64,000 nucleotides of DNA from Silanimonas sp021297925. GTDB lineage: Bacteria > Pseudomonadota > Gammaproteobacteria > Xanthomonadales > Xanthomonadaceae. The DNA is taken from positions 327,156 to 391,155 of the forward strand of contig JAPZTL010000008.1 in NCBI GenBank assembly GCA_027532825.1. Direction: 5' to 3'. The position numbers were made by a program, and so were the translations under genes. Below, one piece after another: positions 29,801-38,685 of the stretch (position 1 is the first letter of the stretch; every line of letters starts with the position of its first letter). Below the pieces are notes generated by a model that worked only from the letters and a program-made list of their open reading frames with translations, was not told where the DNA came from and did not search any database.

Positions 29801-32275
29801 GCCACGACTGCATGGCGCCAATTGCATCAGCACTGCCATGTCAGCGCTACTCCGCTGCCGCTCGCAATTGAGTTCCCGTGGGGGCGGCAAGAATTCTGGG
29901 GGGATGATCGGCAGTATCAGTGGTTCCGCGGACATGGTGGGCCACAAGTTGTAGAGTGCGCACTGATGGCCCTGGAGCGCTGGGGCATCGCTCAGCTTGA
30001 TTTGGGCCGACCTTTAGAGGTGGTCCTACAAGAGTTGTTGAACGGGCATACGAGCATCAGCGTCGTTGGGATTGCCGTGCACCTCGCATTGCGAGCCAAG
30101 CAAGTTTCGCCAACGACGTTAGCGCTACTGCGCAGCTCAAGGCTATGGCGGCTCGACCTGCAACGCCATGTTCAGGAGCGCCAAATGCAAAGCGCTGGGC
30201 TGATTGGCTTCGATAGGGCAGACATCGAACCCGCACACCGGCAGGCAGTCATCGAAAGCAACCAGATTACGTCGCGCCGCTTGGAACTACGCGACTTAGT
30301 GCCGTTGTTTGCACTTGGAGATGACGCGGCATTGCGTGACGCTTGCCGTCGCGCTCTGGACGAGTTCCCGAACAATCTGGAGTTTGCCTATGCAGAGGAG
30401 GCTCAGAGCCCAGAGTATGTGGCCGAGCTTCGTGGCACCGCAACGCTATGGGCGGAGTTGGGTCACGCCGAGAACTACACAACAGTTCCGGTTCCCGGCC
30501 GCAATGATCTTGTCCAGATTTCAATGAGCAGTCCGCGACACGAAGCGCCCGAGGTGCAGTCGGCCCTGCAACGCCATGCGCAGATGGCGCGCGAGATGGA
30601 ATTGTGGATTTGGGTTGATCAGTGCTTCACATTGCGTCAGTGGGCGCCGGGGTTTTCCTTGGATCTTGCCGTCGAGCGAGCGAGAGAGCTCGCTGCTGCG
30701 GCTTTTGACGGGCGATTGATGTCGCCAGTTCTTGACACTGAGATCTCGAAAGGCGCGATCGCTGGAACCGCTGCCGCCGTGATTTGTTTCGCCAATTCAA
30801 GAGAGCATGAAGCCTGGGCCGATGCCACGATCGAAGGCTTCAGTGTGGCGCAGGAGATCATCTCCGGCGAGTTTTTCTCTGGATCGGTGATCCCGTGGCA
30901 TCCGAAGATCTTCGTTGCACATGCGTTGGCCGCGCGAATCCGATCTGCTCGTGAGAATCCTTCAGATCACGAAGTGCTCTACCGCTTGGCCGCACATCCA
31001 CTCGACGTTGTTTCGTTCGCCGCGCTTTCCGGCATTGCTAGCTGCTTTCAGCACGATGCGAAGTTCTCCTTGTGCGGCCTGAATATCGGGTTGCGCTTAG
31101 CGCAGAGCGTCTCCAGGCGCGACACATGGCGGCTAGCCGCTGAGGAGCGGCGGCAAATTGAATCGGATCGCCGTGCGGAAACGATAGCCGCGGCAATCGA
31201 AGAGTACCGTTCGCAGGGCGCGCTGCCTCTTTTGGTGCGTCCACGACCTTCGTGGTTTCGGTCAGCGCTGGCTTCAGAGGAGCGTCAGGCTCTCGACAGG
31301 GGTGAAGACGAAGGATGGCAGCGCACTGAAGACCTTTGGGATGGCCGATACGCAGCAAGCGTTTTGCGGACAGTCCCGATAGCGGCGCTCATGGGCAGTG
31401 CTAGTCGTGAGCAGTTTCTCGACGTTCTCGAGTCATACATCGGCTGGACGCTCGACACGATCAACCCAGTGTGGAGAGCCGAGCGGCGTCGCGGTCGCGA
31501 GCGTGGGGATGCAAACCTATTCGAGTGGGAGGATCAACTAAGTCGAATGGTGGCAAGCGTTGCACCCTTTCTTTCGGCCAACGAGGTCTTGCAGAGATTT
31601 ATTCGTCCGGTCATTGATCAGCCTGACGAGATCGCGATGCGGTTTCTTGCACCGTTCACTGTGTCGTTGATCTGCAGTGAAGTGCTTGATGCTCCGGAGG
31701 TGAGCGAAGAAACGATACATCTGCTGCATGTGGTACTTGATCGAGTGCTTGAGAACGCCGATCTTCGCCGCTCACCCTACAACGACGGGCGCATGGGCGG
31801 CTTCGACCTGCCAAAGCTAGTTGATTCGCTGATGCTCGTCGTGGTCGAACATGCCCCCGGCGCCACGCGTTTCGCTAATGGCGTTTGGGATGATCTTGGC
31901 CGAGTTAGTTCGCTCATTGACCGAATGGTTCGCATCGCCGGCTGGCACCCCTACGTCGCTCGCCAATTCGTAACACTTTGCGAACGTTGCGGTGCTGCTT
32001 ATCCGGCTGACACTTTCGCCGACCAAGTATTGGCTCAGATGGTCAATGGGAGCCTACCTGCCTGCTGGAAGGGCACCTCGATACCGGCCGCGATCGCGGC
32101 GCTGGTGCAAGCGCACGCCGATCGAGAACACCCTTTGCCGGCTGCTCTGGCCCACAAGCTCCTACAGCTGCTTGATGCGCTCGTTGATCATGGCGACCGT
32201 CGCAGCGCGGCCCTGCAGCAGAGTGAGTCCTTCCGGGGAGTGCGTATACCGCGACGTCCCCCGGATCTTGAGTAG
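26879..32275 (+). CDS. Large nuclease-STAND ATPase protein (Avs-like antiviral candidate)
   Basis: A 1798-residue protein. Residues 1-160 look like a nuclease domain of the Cap4/DUF4297 or Mrr sort: GGAGFTYEDAV at the start, acidic DDLIVDG (about 55-61), then RVSLQVKRS, in which Gln75-Val-Lys77 fits a (D/E/Q)XK core. A P-loop ATPase follows: Walker A IKGLPGTGKTV (about 312-322) and Walker B TLLIDGLDR (about 378-386). From about 600 to the end it is almost wholly helical, consistent with a repeat-type sensor. This nuclease + STAND + long helical sensor layout is that of Avs proteins, which recognise phage proteins and then degrade DNA. Neighbours (type I restriction, another nuclease) support a defence role. 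The start follows GGGAGG. Which Avs class, if any, is unresolved. Confidence 0.72.
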   Translation: MPSPELTGGAGFTYEDAVTAVYLTAMVAGTTATALDGRVVQRVSQQQADFGEPLDDLIVDGVSVLDGTTIRVSLQVKRSLTISRAETNSDFREVIQRSWQTLQKPDFREHVDRVGVVTGSVAEETSRAFTTVCEWARSSDTAVTYMQRFADGGGASATHRAVVEAIRIVAQPRGAPLSDEQLFHLLSHLVLIKLDLLHAGSTDEANAIASLQCALALGHTERANDLWDLLRQLARDGAGRSAVHTRPSLVRALAGWRFRGVPALADDMQTLRDATRHWLDQQAGDIGGTHLARQELSGHLRAQMSAHRLTLIKGLPGTGKTVLLRDLVRELVADGTTLFLTASRLSGRSWSEHARAMGLATTSIEPLLVEIAATGHATLLIDGLDRILPEQRAVVADLLGQLLANSALGNWNVVATVRDAGVEPLRNWVPTALLEGSGVGYVDVANLSDEEASLLADSLPALRPLLTGGNDRVKAMARRPFFASVLARGFSQSAYAEGFAPQSEVDLVEAWWRRGGYDAHAPQALARQRGLIELAQCGAQDLGRNVRIRDLSLVTQSVLSALEEDGLVQQVRAGHTVQFTHDIFFEWSFLHLLLDNGDEWITTLRDVGEPPALARVVELLSQATYPQREQWQVELQKLEQATLRPQWLRAWLMAPVFSPRFAEHTDIFAASLASNDRRLLGKLLVWIQAEKTTPNPMVLSGVLGSDLDAVARIRIADSLGWPSDFAAWRRLLAWALEHIESIPGEQLRDLVTLFETWQVACADYPNPVSERIVAQCARWLNFIEDENMDRRLRYGAPASDGAPRPPVPTRLEKELRGLVLRAARAYPAVVSDYLAKVEAIERWSDGAFRDLMKYAPLLAQTHPNHLAEIAKRWFMEELPDDISIRWDREAIEAGRRRREAAATPPDSRSRFDALMLASSPFLGNSFSEHDWDRLSIGGCHQGFFPASPIREPFHSLMTCAPTTALTLIREVTNHATTAWRQLHQHCHVSATPLPLAIEFPWGRQEFWGDDRQYQWFRGHGGPQVVECALMALERWGIAQLDLGRPLEVVLQELLNGHTSISVVGIAVHLALRAKQVSPTTLALLRSSRLWRLDLQRHVQERQMQSAGLIGFDRADIEPAHRQAVIESNQITSRRLELRDLVPLFALGDDAALRDACRRALDEFPNNLEFAYAEEAQSPEYVAELRGTATLWAELGHAENYTTVPVPGRNDLVQISMSSPRHEAPEVQSALQRHAQMAREMELWIWVDQCFTLRQWAPGFSLDLAVERARELAAAAFDGRLMSPVLDTEISKGAIAGTAAAVICFANSREHEAWADATIEGFSVAQEIISGEFFSGSVIPWHPKIFVAHALAARIRSARENPSDHEVLYRLAAHPLDVVSFAALSGIASCFQHDAKFSLCGLNIGLRLAQSVSRRDTWRLAAEERRQIESDRRAETIAAAIEEYRSQGALPLLVRPRPSWFRSALASEERQALDRGEDEGWQRTEDLWDGRYAASVLRTVPIAALMGSASREQFLDVLESYIGWTLDTINPVWRAERRRGRERGDANLFEWEDQLSRMVASVAPFLSANEVLQRFIRPVIDQPDEIAMRFLAPFTVSLICSEVLDAPEVSEETIHLLHVVLDRVLENADLRRSPYNDGRMGGFDLPKLVDSLMLVVVEHAPGATRFANGVWDDLGRVSSLIDRMVRIAGWHPYVARQFVTLCERCGAAYPADTFADQVLAQMVNGSLPACWKGTSIPAAIAALVQAHADREHPLPAALAHKLLQLLDALVDHGDRRSAALQQSESFRGVRIPRRPPDLE

Positions 32276-32578
32276 CGTCCAGAATTGGAGTCGCGCGTAA
32301 GGTTTGGATTGAGTCACCAACGTCCGCTTCTGGCCGAACTCTGCCTGACGACTGGGGGGCTCAAATCGACCCAAAGCGGACGCGCCGAGCACCCTACGCT
32401 TCATCTCGCGGAATCGTCCCTGACGCCATTGGCCAGCGACCATGCAGTGCGAAGGCGGCTTTTCGAACGGGTCGACGGGCGGTTCAAAAACCCTGAGAGC
32501 CAAGCCCTGCCCGAGGGAGCCACGTCGGGCTAGCACACTGGCATTCTTGATTCATTCACCCGTACTGGAAGGATGTAG
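32276..32578. other. Intergenic stretch with repeat, no gene seen
   Basis: Between the STAND-ATPase gene and the next nuclease-like gene. It holds the repeat at 32321-32382; the rest shows no coding frame that looks real. The ribosome binding site GGAAGGA precedes the ATG at 32579. Confidence 0.6.
32321..32382. repeat. 62-base extragenic repeat with 9-base inverted ends, copy 1
   Basis: CGTCCGCTT (32321-32329) and AAGCGGACG (32374-32382) are perfect inverted repeats enclosing a core. Bases 32331-32373 (43 bases) recur exactly at 40943-40985. The ends can pair into a long hairpin. The first 18 bases of this copy from GTCCGCTTC also recur at 59917-59934. Confidence 0.75.
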
Positions 32579-35500
32579 ATGCAGGATGCCGCCAATCGCC
32601 CCACGCCGTCGCAATTCATGCGCACGTTGCGACCGGAGCTTTACTCGGACTCGGCGTCGCGGATCCGGTACCGCCTCAACGCGGAAGTGCTCTCGCACCA
32701 CCTCGAAACCATCACGGAGCGAAATCAGACACACGACTTCGAGCTGTTCTGCCGCAAGCTGTGCGAGCGAACCATTTGCCCCAACTTGCGGCCCGCGACG
32801 GGTCCTGAAGGCGGCGGTGACAGCAAAGCCGATACCGAAACGACGCCGGTCGCGGAAGAGATCAGCAAGCTCACCTACGTTGGTACGGCCAACAGCGGCA
32901 GCCAGCGCTGGGCATTTGCGTTCAGTGCGAAGAAGAAATGGGCCGAGAAGGTCCGGTCCGACGTGGCAGGCATCGCCGCCACCAATCGAGGTTACAAGCG
33001 GATCATCTTCGTGACCTCCCGCGCGGCCCGCGCTAAAGACCGGGCCACGCTGGAAGACGTCCTTTCCAATGAATACGGCATCCCCATCACGATCCATGAC
33101 CGCTCCTGGATCATCGAGGAAGTCGTCGAAAAGGACCGTCGCGACCTGGCGTTCCACTACCTGGGGATCGGCGAGGAAACCAGTGACAAGGACCTGGGGC
33201 CGTCGGATTACTCGCGTTCCCGCCAGTTGGACGAGATCGAACGGGAGCTCGCGGACCCGACGACGTTTGTCGGCATGCCCATGCAGCGAGCCGCCGACGC
33301 CTTGGTGGCTGCCAAGCTGGCGCGAGGCTTGGAGTTGCCCCGCACCGACGTCGAGGGTCGCTTCTTGCGGGCGGTCCGGCTGGCCGATGACGGCGGTACT
33401 CATCGCCAGCGGCTGGCGGCCCGCTATGAGGCGCTCTGGACCGGGGTTTGGTGGTACGACGACATACCCTCCCTGCTGTCGGGCTATGACGCGTTCGAGG
33501 CCCTGATGCTCGATGACACCCAGGCGTCCAATCTGGAACTGCTGTGCAATCTGGCGCAGGTCCTTTTCACCACGGTGGTCACCGGCCAGATGACACCAGA
33601 GCAAGTGCAGCTGGAGCCGCGAGTTCGGCGGTTGTCCTCCAGGCTGGATGCCCTGTCAAAGGACGCGGAGCGACCGAACAACGCCCTCGAGGCGACCACG
33701 TCGCTGTTGGTCGTCCGGGTCAATCTGGCGATGCTCGCGCAGGATCGGACGACGCTCGCGTCGCTGTGGCCCCAGTTCGGTGAAGTACTTTCAAAGGCGG
33801 AAGGCCTGGGCGAATTCGACGCGGCACGCCTGTCGCAGTTGATCGAGCGGTTCGGCGACGTCGCCGGCGACGATCGAGGCTATCGCGATCTGGTGGATCA
33901 GTTGGCCGACTTCACCACCAAGCGCACGGGCGAGAGCGAAGGCGCGTTGGTCCTGCTGCGCCGCGCCCGGCAGCTCGACTTCGACCAGAACATGGAGATG
34001 ATCCGATTGCTGGGTCGTGCAGCGCGGCTGCTCTCCAAGAAGGAGCATGCGCAGGAGCAGGTGCGGGCGCTGGCGGAGCTCTCCGTGGCGTACAAGAGCG
34101 CCGGGTTGGCGTGGGCCGCCCGGGCGAGCGCGACGTCTGCGGCCGTGACTATGTTCGTGGATGCGCACGATGGGAGCGAGCTCCCCGCCAGCGTCTTCCC
34201 GATCCTCATGAACGTCGCGTGGATGGCGTTGGCGTTGAAGTACCTGCCCGAGGTGCTCGACACCATCCAGGTGGCTCGCGGCTGTCTGGCCGGACTCCCG
34301 TTCGACGAGGAGTCCGCGGAGCGCGCCCGCGAACAGCTGCAGGAGTTCGATCTGGTGTTGGCCTGTCAGCTGGTCACGCTGTCGGAGGCGGAGCTGTCTT
34401 GCTTGCAGTCGGTGCCTGACGTGCTTCGTGGATTGGGCCTGCACCACAGTTGGTCCGCATTGATGTACCGACTGGGCTACGAGGATCAGCTCCGGGCGGA
34501 CGGGTGGATTCCCGCCAGCGGATCGGAAAATGACGTCGCTAACCTCTTTGCGCAGATGGCCGGGCAGTCCACGAGCGTGGCCCGCTGGCGGCCAGCGGTG
34601 TTCAATGGCGAGACGACACAGACGTGTGCCACTGCCGTCTTGGGTGTGCGAATTGATGTGTCGCACGAGCCCACCGACACCGCCATCATTGTCGCCGAAG
34701 CTATCGCGGGCTCGATCGAAGCGTTCTTTGCGACCGCGTTCGAGTTGGAGGCTTTCGGCCACGTCGAGCGATTCGATGTGCGCCTGGTGGAATCGGGCAC
34801 CAGCACCTTCGTTGTCGAGACTGATCTCGACCACATGCGGATGACCGTGCAGTGCCCCCAAGGGGTGTTCCCCGGGTCGCCCGGCACCTATTCAGATTTC
34901 CAGCGCATGTTGTTCGAAGTGGCAACGAGAATTTTCTGGGCGACCTGCCACACTAAGAGCTACGGCGATGCCGCGGATCGTCTCCTGGGGCCCGATGCGG
35001 CTGCAGACAGGCTCGCCATGATTGGGTCCTTGTGCTTGAGTCGGCATCGCATTTTTGGCGGTGTCGCGCGGCTGAGCAAGTGGGATCAGCATGCTCCACA
35101 GAGGTACGAACTGCGTTCCGATAGTCCCACGGTGGTGGAGCAGCCCCGGGCCACGCGTCATGTCGAACAGGACGACACTGACGAGGGCACGCCATCCAAG
35201 GTCACGAACCATGATGCTGTCGTGGTGCGATCGGTAATCGACATGCACCTTTGGGATCAGGCCGGCTGGACGGGCACGGCGTTCGGCGGCTTCGGCGATG
35301 CGGCGCCGCCATTCCTTGCCCTGGTGTTCAAGAACCAAGACGCCGCGACCAAGCTCTTCGAGCGCTGGCGGGAGCGATTTGGGAGCAGGGACAATGCCGA
35401 GGAGATCTACATCGGCATCATCCGACAGTGCTCAGCCGAGCATCCGGCGCACTACGGCCTAGTAGTGACGTCTCAGCTCCCGGACGATGGCGACTCGCGG

Positions 35501-35770
35501 GCGCAATTCTCCACCCTCGTCTCGCGATCACTGACGATGGAGCCGGACAGTGATGTCAACCTCAGCCGGTTCCTGAAGGACTACGAGCGCGTCGGTACTT
35601 ACTTACTGATGCCGATGGTGCTGGAGGACGGGCAGGCGCAACCAACGCTCCTCAAGGATCTGTACGTTCTAAAGCGCACGCTCCATGTAAAGCGGGCCGC
35701 CGACGTGGGACCCTTCGACCCCGAGAATCTGTTTCTGGTGCCGCGGGGGCTGGGTCCACTGAAGCGATGA
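32579..35770 (+). CDS. Nuclease-like N-terminus plus long helical protein, predicted defence protein
   Basis: A 1063-residue soluble protein. Residues 50-125 resemble a PD-(D/E)XK-type nuclease core: FELFCRKLCERT, then TGPEGGGDSKAD (Asp81) and WAFAFSAKKKWAEK (Lys118), followed by the strand YKRIIFVTSRAARAKDR and DRSWIIEEVVEKDRR. The remainder is mostly helical (TPR-like from about 200 to 650), with a more mixed C-terminal 350 residues. No Walker A motif is seen, so it is not an ATPase. It sits next to the STAND-ATPase gene on the same strand, 303 bases away, and could be an independent defence gene. No gene name can be given. The ATG at 32579 has a strong ribosome binding site. Confidence 0.65.
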   Translation: MQDAANRPTPSQFMRTLRPELYSDSASRIRYRLNAEVLSHHLETITERNQTHDFELFCRKLCERTICPNLRPATGPEGGGDSKADTETTPVAEEISKLTYVGTANSGSQRWAFAFSAKKKWAEKVRSDVAGIAATNRGYKRIIFVTSRAARAKDRATLEDVLSNEYGIPITIHDRSWIIEEVVEKDRRDLAFHYLGIGEETSDKDLGPSDYSRSRQLDEIERELADPTTFVGMPMQRAADALVAAKLARGLELPRTDVEGRFLRAVRLADDGGTHRQRLAARYEALWTGVWWYDDIPSLLSGYDAFEALMLDDTQASNLELLCNLAQVLFTTVVTGQMTPEQVQLEPRVRRLSSRLDALSKDAERPNNALEATTSLLVVRVNLAMLAQDRTTLASLWPQFGEVLSKAEGLGEFDAARLSQLIERFGDVAGDDRGYRDLVDQLADFTTKRTGESEGALVLLRRARQLDFDQNMEMIRLLGRAARLLSKKEHAQEQVRALAELSVAYKSAGLAWAARASATSAAVTMFVDAHDGSELPASVFPILMNVAWMALALKYLPEVLDTIQVARGCLAGLPFDEESAERAREQLQEFDLVLACQLVTLSEAELSCLQSVPDVLRGLGLHHSWSALMYRLGYEDQLRADGWIPASGSENDVANLFAQMAGQSTSVARWRPAVFNGETTQTCATAVLGVRIDVSHEPTDTAIIVAEAIAGSIEAFFATAFELEAFGHVERFDVRLVESGTSTFVVETDLDHMRMTVQCPQGVFPGSPGTYSDFQRMLFEVATRIFWATCHTKSYGDAADRLLGPDAAADRLAMIGSLCLSRHRIFGGVARLSKWDQHAPQRYELRSDSPTVVEQPRATRHVEQDDTDEGTPSKVTNHDAVVVRSVIDMHLWDQAGWTGTAFGGFGDAAPPFLALVFKNQDAATKLFERWRERFGSRDNAEEIYIGIIRQCSAEHPAHYGLVVTSQLPDDGDSRAQFSTLVSRSLTMEPDSDVNLSRFLKDYERVGTYLLMPMVLEDGQAQPTLLKDLYVLKRTLHVKRAADVGPFDPENLFLVPRGLGPLKR

Positions 35771-35994
35771 ACCCACAAGAGCTCCCGCCCCCCGAACCGG
35801 AAGTCCTCATCGGGCTAAGTCCGGTGCCTTTCCCCATTAGCAGCAATTTGGGCCTTGACCCCATCGTCTTGCCATTTCTGCCTTTGTCCGTTCCTGGCCG
35901 AAAGCGGGCAAGCCGAGCGATCAGCAGCAGTGTCGTGCTCATCTCAACTGGACCGGATGATTTGCCCTCGCGGCATTCGCATGGTGTAGCGTGA
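35767..35994 (+). CDS. Small ORF overlapping the end of the nuclease-like gene
   Basis: A 75-codon frame whose ATG overlaps the previous stop by 4 bases (ATGA), the usual sign of translational coupling. The product is Pro/Ser-rich (MNPQELPPPEPEVLIGLSPV) with no recognised domain. Codon use is unremarkable and it could be chance; the overlap is the only positive sign. Confidence 0.3.
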   Translation: MNPQELPPPEPEVLIGLSPVPFPISSNLGLDPIVLPFLPLSVPGRKRASRAISSSVVLISTGPDDLPSRHSHGVA

Positions 35995-36077
35995 GCGCTC
36001 GCGATTCGACTCCACTAAGTCGATACAGGAGCTAGGGCTGGTGTTCCGCCCTGTCGAAGAAGCGCTGCTGGACGAGA

Positions 36078-36893
36078 TCAATTGGTACCGTTCGAACGGG
36101 ATGCCGGCTCCCTAGGTGCCCCAGCATCGATCGACTCGGGCGGAAGGCCAATGAGTAGAGACGCGCCGGCACCGGCAGCATTCGCTTTCCCGAACGTGTC
36201 GAAGCAACGAGTTCGATTCGCCTCGATTGCCGCGCCGTCGAGGTGCTCTGGGCGGTCGCCGCCAACGGAACGTGCGTCGAGGACAAGGTCGACAAAGGCA
36301 TCGGCGAAATCCCCCGCCAACTGGTAGGCGTCGCCAATTGCCGAAATCCGCGCCCCTTCGGTGATGGGGTTGGCACCTTTCGACCATTGGAGGGCCGCCG
36401 CGGGATTGGATCCGATCTGCAACACGCCGTCCGCTGCGAATCCACCGAGGCCAGCCGGGAGGCGGAACGGCCCCGGGACAAACAGACCGATGACCTCGGA
36501 GACCCCTGCCGCGCCGCTCGACGTCGCCTTGATGGCACGAACGGTGATGCGAACGGACGAAGCATCCTGGGCATCACCAATACGGATGAACGGTGCGAGG
36601 CCCGTACAGACATCGCGTGCCGCGCGATTCGCGACAAGATCCGCTTGCTCTCCGGTGATCGATGCATCGACTGCGGCGTCATCGATCTCGATAATGGGAA
36701 GCTTAATGGCGTCCACCGATCGTATCGCTGGCGCATCGACGTACTGAGCGACTTGCTTCGAAGTGCTTTCGCTCGTTGGCTCAAAAGGCACGTCGAGACT
36801 TGATCCGCGGGTTCCCTTGGGCGCGGAAGCGCACCCCTGGGTCAAGACAAGGGCGCCGGCCAACAAGGCCACGGCAGCACGTGACAGGTGCAT
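36078..36893 (-). CDS. Outer-membrane-type lipoprotein, DUF3313-like
   Basis: A 271-residue lipoprotein (ATG 36893). The signal peptide AVALLAGALVLTQGC ends in a lipobox with the lipidated Cys near residue 21. The mature part contains IGLFVPGPFRLPAGLGGFAADG and ASSVRITVRAIKATSS, the pattern of DUF3313-type envelope lipoproteins, which are beta-sheet domains of unknown role. It is convergent with the small ORF at 35767 and lies 89 bases beyond the AraC gene of the leftward operon, so co-transcription is possible. Confidence 0.7.
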   Translation of the reverse strand: MHLSRAAVALLAGALVLTQGCASAPKGTRGSSLDVPFEPTSESTSKQVAQYVDAPAIRSVDAIKLPIIEIDDAAVDASITGEQADLVANRAARDVCTGLAPFIRIGDAQDASSVRITVRAIKATSSGAAGVSEVIGLFVPGPFRLPAGLGGFAADGVLQIGSNPAAALQWSKGANPITEGARISAIGDAYQLAGDFADAFVDLVLDARSVGGDRPEHLDGAAIEANRTRCFDTFGKANAAGAGASLLIGLPPESIDAGAPREPASRSNGTN

Positions 36894-36982
36894 TCTCTGG
36901 ATTCCTTCAGACGATGGCCCACGCACTTCTTGGGACTGCGAGGCTGATCAGGGTTGTTAGGGATCTCGTCTGCCTAGATGAC

Positions 36983-37942
36983 CTAGAGCGACGGACTCTC
37001 GGTTCGGAACGAAAGCCGGTACTTTCCCGGCGTCACCCCGACGTCCCGCTCGAATTGGCGGGTGAAATGCGCCTGGTCCGAGTAGCCGCAGAGGTAGCCA
37101 ATCTCGGCCAGCGGGGCGTCGGTCTCCCGCAAAAGGCGTGCGGCCTCCGCCTGCCGTGTCTGGGCCTGAATGGCGGTAAAGGTCCATCCTTCGGCCGCGA
37201 GCTCGCGCTGCAACACGCGGGCTCCCAGCCCAATGGCCGCCGCAACGTCGTCGATCCGCCAGCGACGAAGGAGGTCGCTGGAGGTGACGGCGAGCACCTC
37301 GCGGAGGCGAGGCGTGCGGGCCTCGAAAGGCAGCGTCTGGCGACTTCGATCAGTCGCGGGCCGATCGTGCGTTCTCCACTCATGACGCCACGACAAAGCA
37401 ACGCCAGATGCGACGAGACGGTCGGCGTGCGCAGCGCCTGTAGGGCCGAACAAGTCGGCTTCCACCACTACGGCCTGTAGGTTTCTGGCGCCGGCGCGTC
37501 GGAGCAAGGCGCCGAGAACAGCCAGCACGGCCAGACTCTCCAAAGCGTGCGGGGTGGAGCCGTCGGTCGCGTGGTGTTCCACCAAGCAGGCGTGATCACC
37601 GCCCGAAGCGGGTGCTATTGGCGTTCGGCGGGTCCGATGCCGGCCATGGACGTAGCGCTCCAGTCGGCCCCATCGAGACAGGAGGTCCCAAGGCCCGCCG
37701 CCCGCGAGCAATGCCTGCTCGATAGGACGGCCCGCGAGTTGCTCGAGTCCGGCGTCCAGGTGCAACAGAACGCCTGCCCCATGCTGGGCGACGATGGTCT
37801 CGAGAAGCGACGATTTGTCGCTCCTCGGTACTTTGGCCGGTCCCGCAGACGGGGGGGCGACGTCGATACCTTGCGCATGAAGTCCGGCAGCGAGGACCTC
37901 GAGCATGGCGCGGCTGGCGAAATCGCCGGTGTGGGCGCTCAT
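36983..37942 (-). CDS. AraC-family transcriptional regulator
   Basis: A 319-residue regulator. The C-terminal AraC DNA-binding domain has two helix-turn-helix units (about 215-310): DDVAAAIGLGARVLQREL and LAEIGYLCGYSDQAHFTRQF, ending GVTPGKYRLSF. The N-terminal 200 residues are a ligand-sensing domain of the AraC-binding type seen in OruR/ArgR-like regulators. It closes a five-gene leftward operon (40759 to 36983), so it is likely to control that operon. Confidence 0.88.
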   Translation of the reverse strand: MSAHTGDFASRAMLEVLAAGLHAQGIDVAPPSAGPAKVPRSDKSSLLETIVAQHGAGVLLHLDAGLEQLAGRPIEQALLAGGGPWDLLSRWGRLERYVHGRHRTRRTPIAPASGGDHACLVEHHATDGSTPHALESLAVLAVLGALLRRAGARNLQAVVVEADLFGPTGAAHADRLVASGVALSWRHEWRTHDRPATDRSRQTLPFEARTPRLREVLAVTSSDLLRRWRIDDVAAAIGLGARVLQRELAAEGWTFTAIQAQTRQAEAARLLRETDAPLAEIGYLCGYSDQAHFTRQFERDVGVTPGKYRLSFRTESPSL

Positions 37943-37953
37943 CGTGGATTCGC

Positions 37954-38685
37954 TCAGGGCACCCGGGCTGGGCCGAGAAGGGCAGAGGGAAGCTTGAGCA
38001 GCTCGCGCGGCGCCCGGAAGACAAGCGTGCCGTCCACATAGCGGAGTCGCCCGTCGAGCGAGCGGGCCACTTCGAACTGTCCATCCGCGGCCAGCAGACG
38101 CCGCCCATCGGCGGATACAGTGAACGTCTGTCGGGAGAAGAACAGGCGCATCCCGAGACTGCCCGGCTGCAGCACATACCGGCGCGAGCCGTCATCGGCG
38201 TCGGCCATACGTCGGAGGCGAAGCGGGGCCAGCTTCTTGGCCTTGTCGATGGGGATGAGGCAAGCGAGGCCTTCTTCGTCCCTGACCTGTGCGTCCGCCT
38301 GAACGGCGAGATCTGCAACGAGCTCTGGCAAGCACAGCGGCGCCTCGGGCTTGGCGCGCCAGCGTTCGCGGCCGGAAGGATCCCGCGCAATGACCTCGCC
38401 GGAGGTGATCTCCACGGTCACGCGTTGAGCAGGATGGCCTGCGCCCACGCTCCACACCACCCGATCTGCGCCAAGGACCGTGCGACTGGCATAGCGCTGG
38501 GCGCCAGTCGGTTCGTCCACACGCCGCGTCAGCGTGGTTTCGGAGGGAGTGGTCGTGATCGCCTCGACCAGCCGCAGTTCGCCACCGCCTTCCTCGCGCA
38601 GTGTGCCGTCGAAGGTTGTGGCCGCTTGCACTGGAAGGCATGCCGCCCAAAGCAGCCATACGGTGGCTGGAATGTGACGCTTCAT
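37954..38685 (-). CDS. Exported hypothetical protein
   Basis: A 243-residue protein with a signal peptide (MKRHIPATVWLLWAACLPVQA) and a mature domain rich in beta-strands. No family recognised. Its C-terminal pattern (MRLFFSRQTFTV, LLAADGQFEV, GRLRYVDGTLVF) resembles the C-terminus of the 259-residue protein at 39980-40759, which suggests a common fold. It has an AGGAGG ribosome binding site and overlaps the membrane protein gene by one base. It is the fourth gene in the leftward operon. Confidence 0.65.
   Translation of the reverse strand: MKRHIPATVWLLWAACLPVQAATTFDGTLREEGGGELRLVEAITTTPSETTLTRRVDEPTGAQRYASRTVLGADRVVWSVGAGHPAQRVTVEITSGEVIARDPSGRERWRAKPEAPLCLPELVADLAVQADAQVRDEEGLACLIPIDKAKKLAPLRLRRMADADDGSRRYVLQPGSLGMRLFFSRQTFTVSADGRRLLAADGQFEVARSLDGRLRYVDGTLVFRAPRELLKLPSALLGPARVP

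Noticed and set aside
32321..32382. Integron attC site
   Set aside because: The paired ends do not match the GTTRRRY/RYYYAAC core sites.
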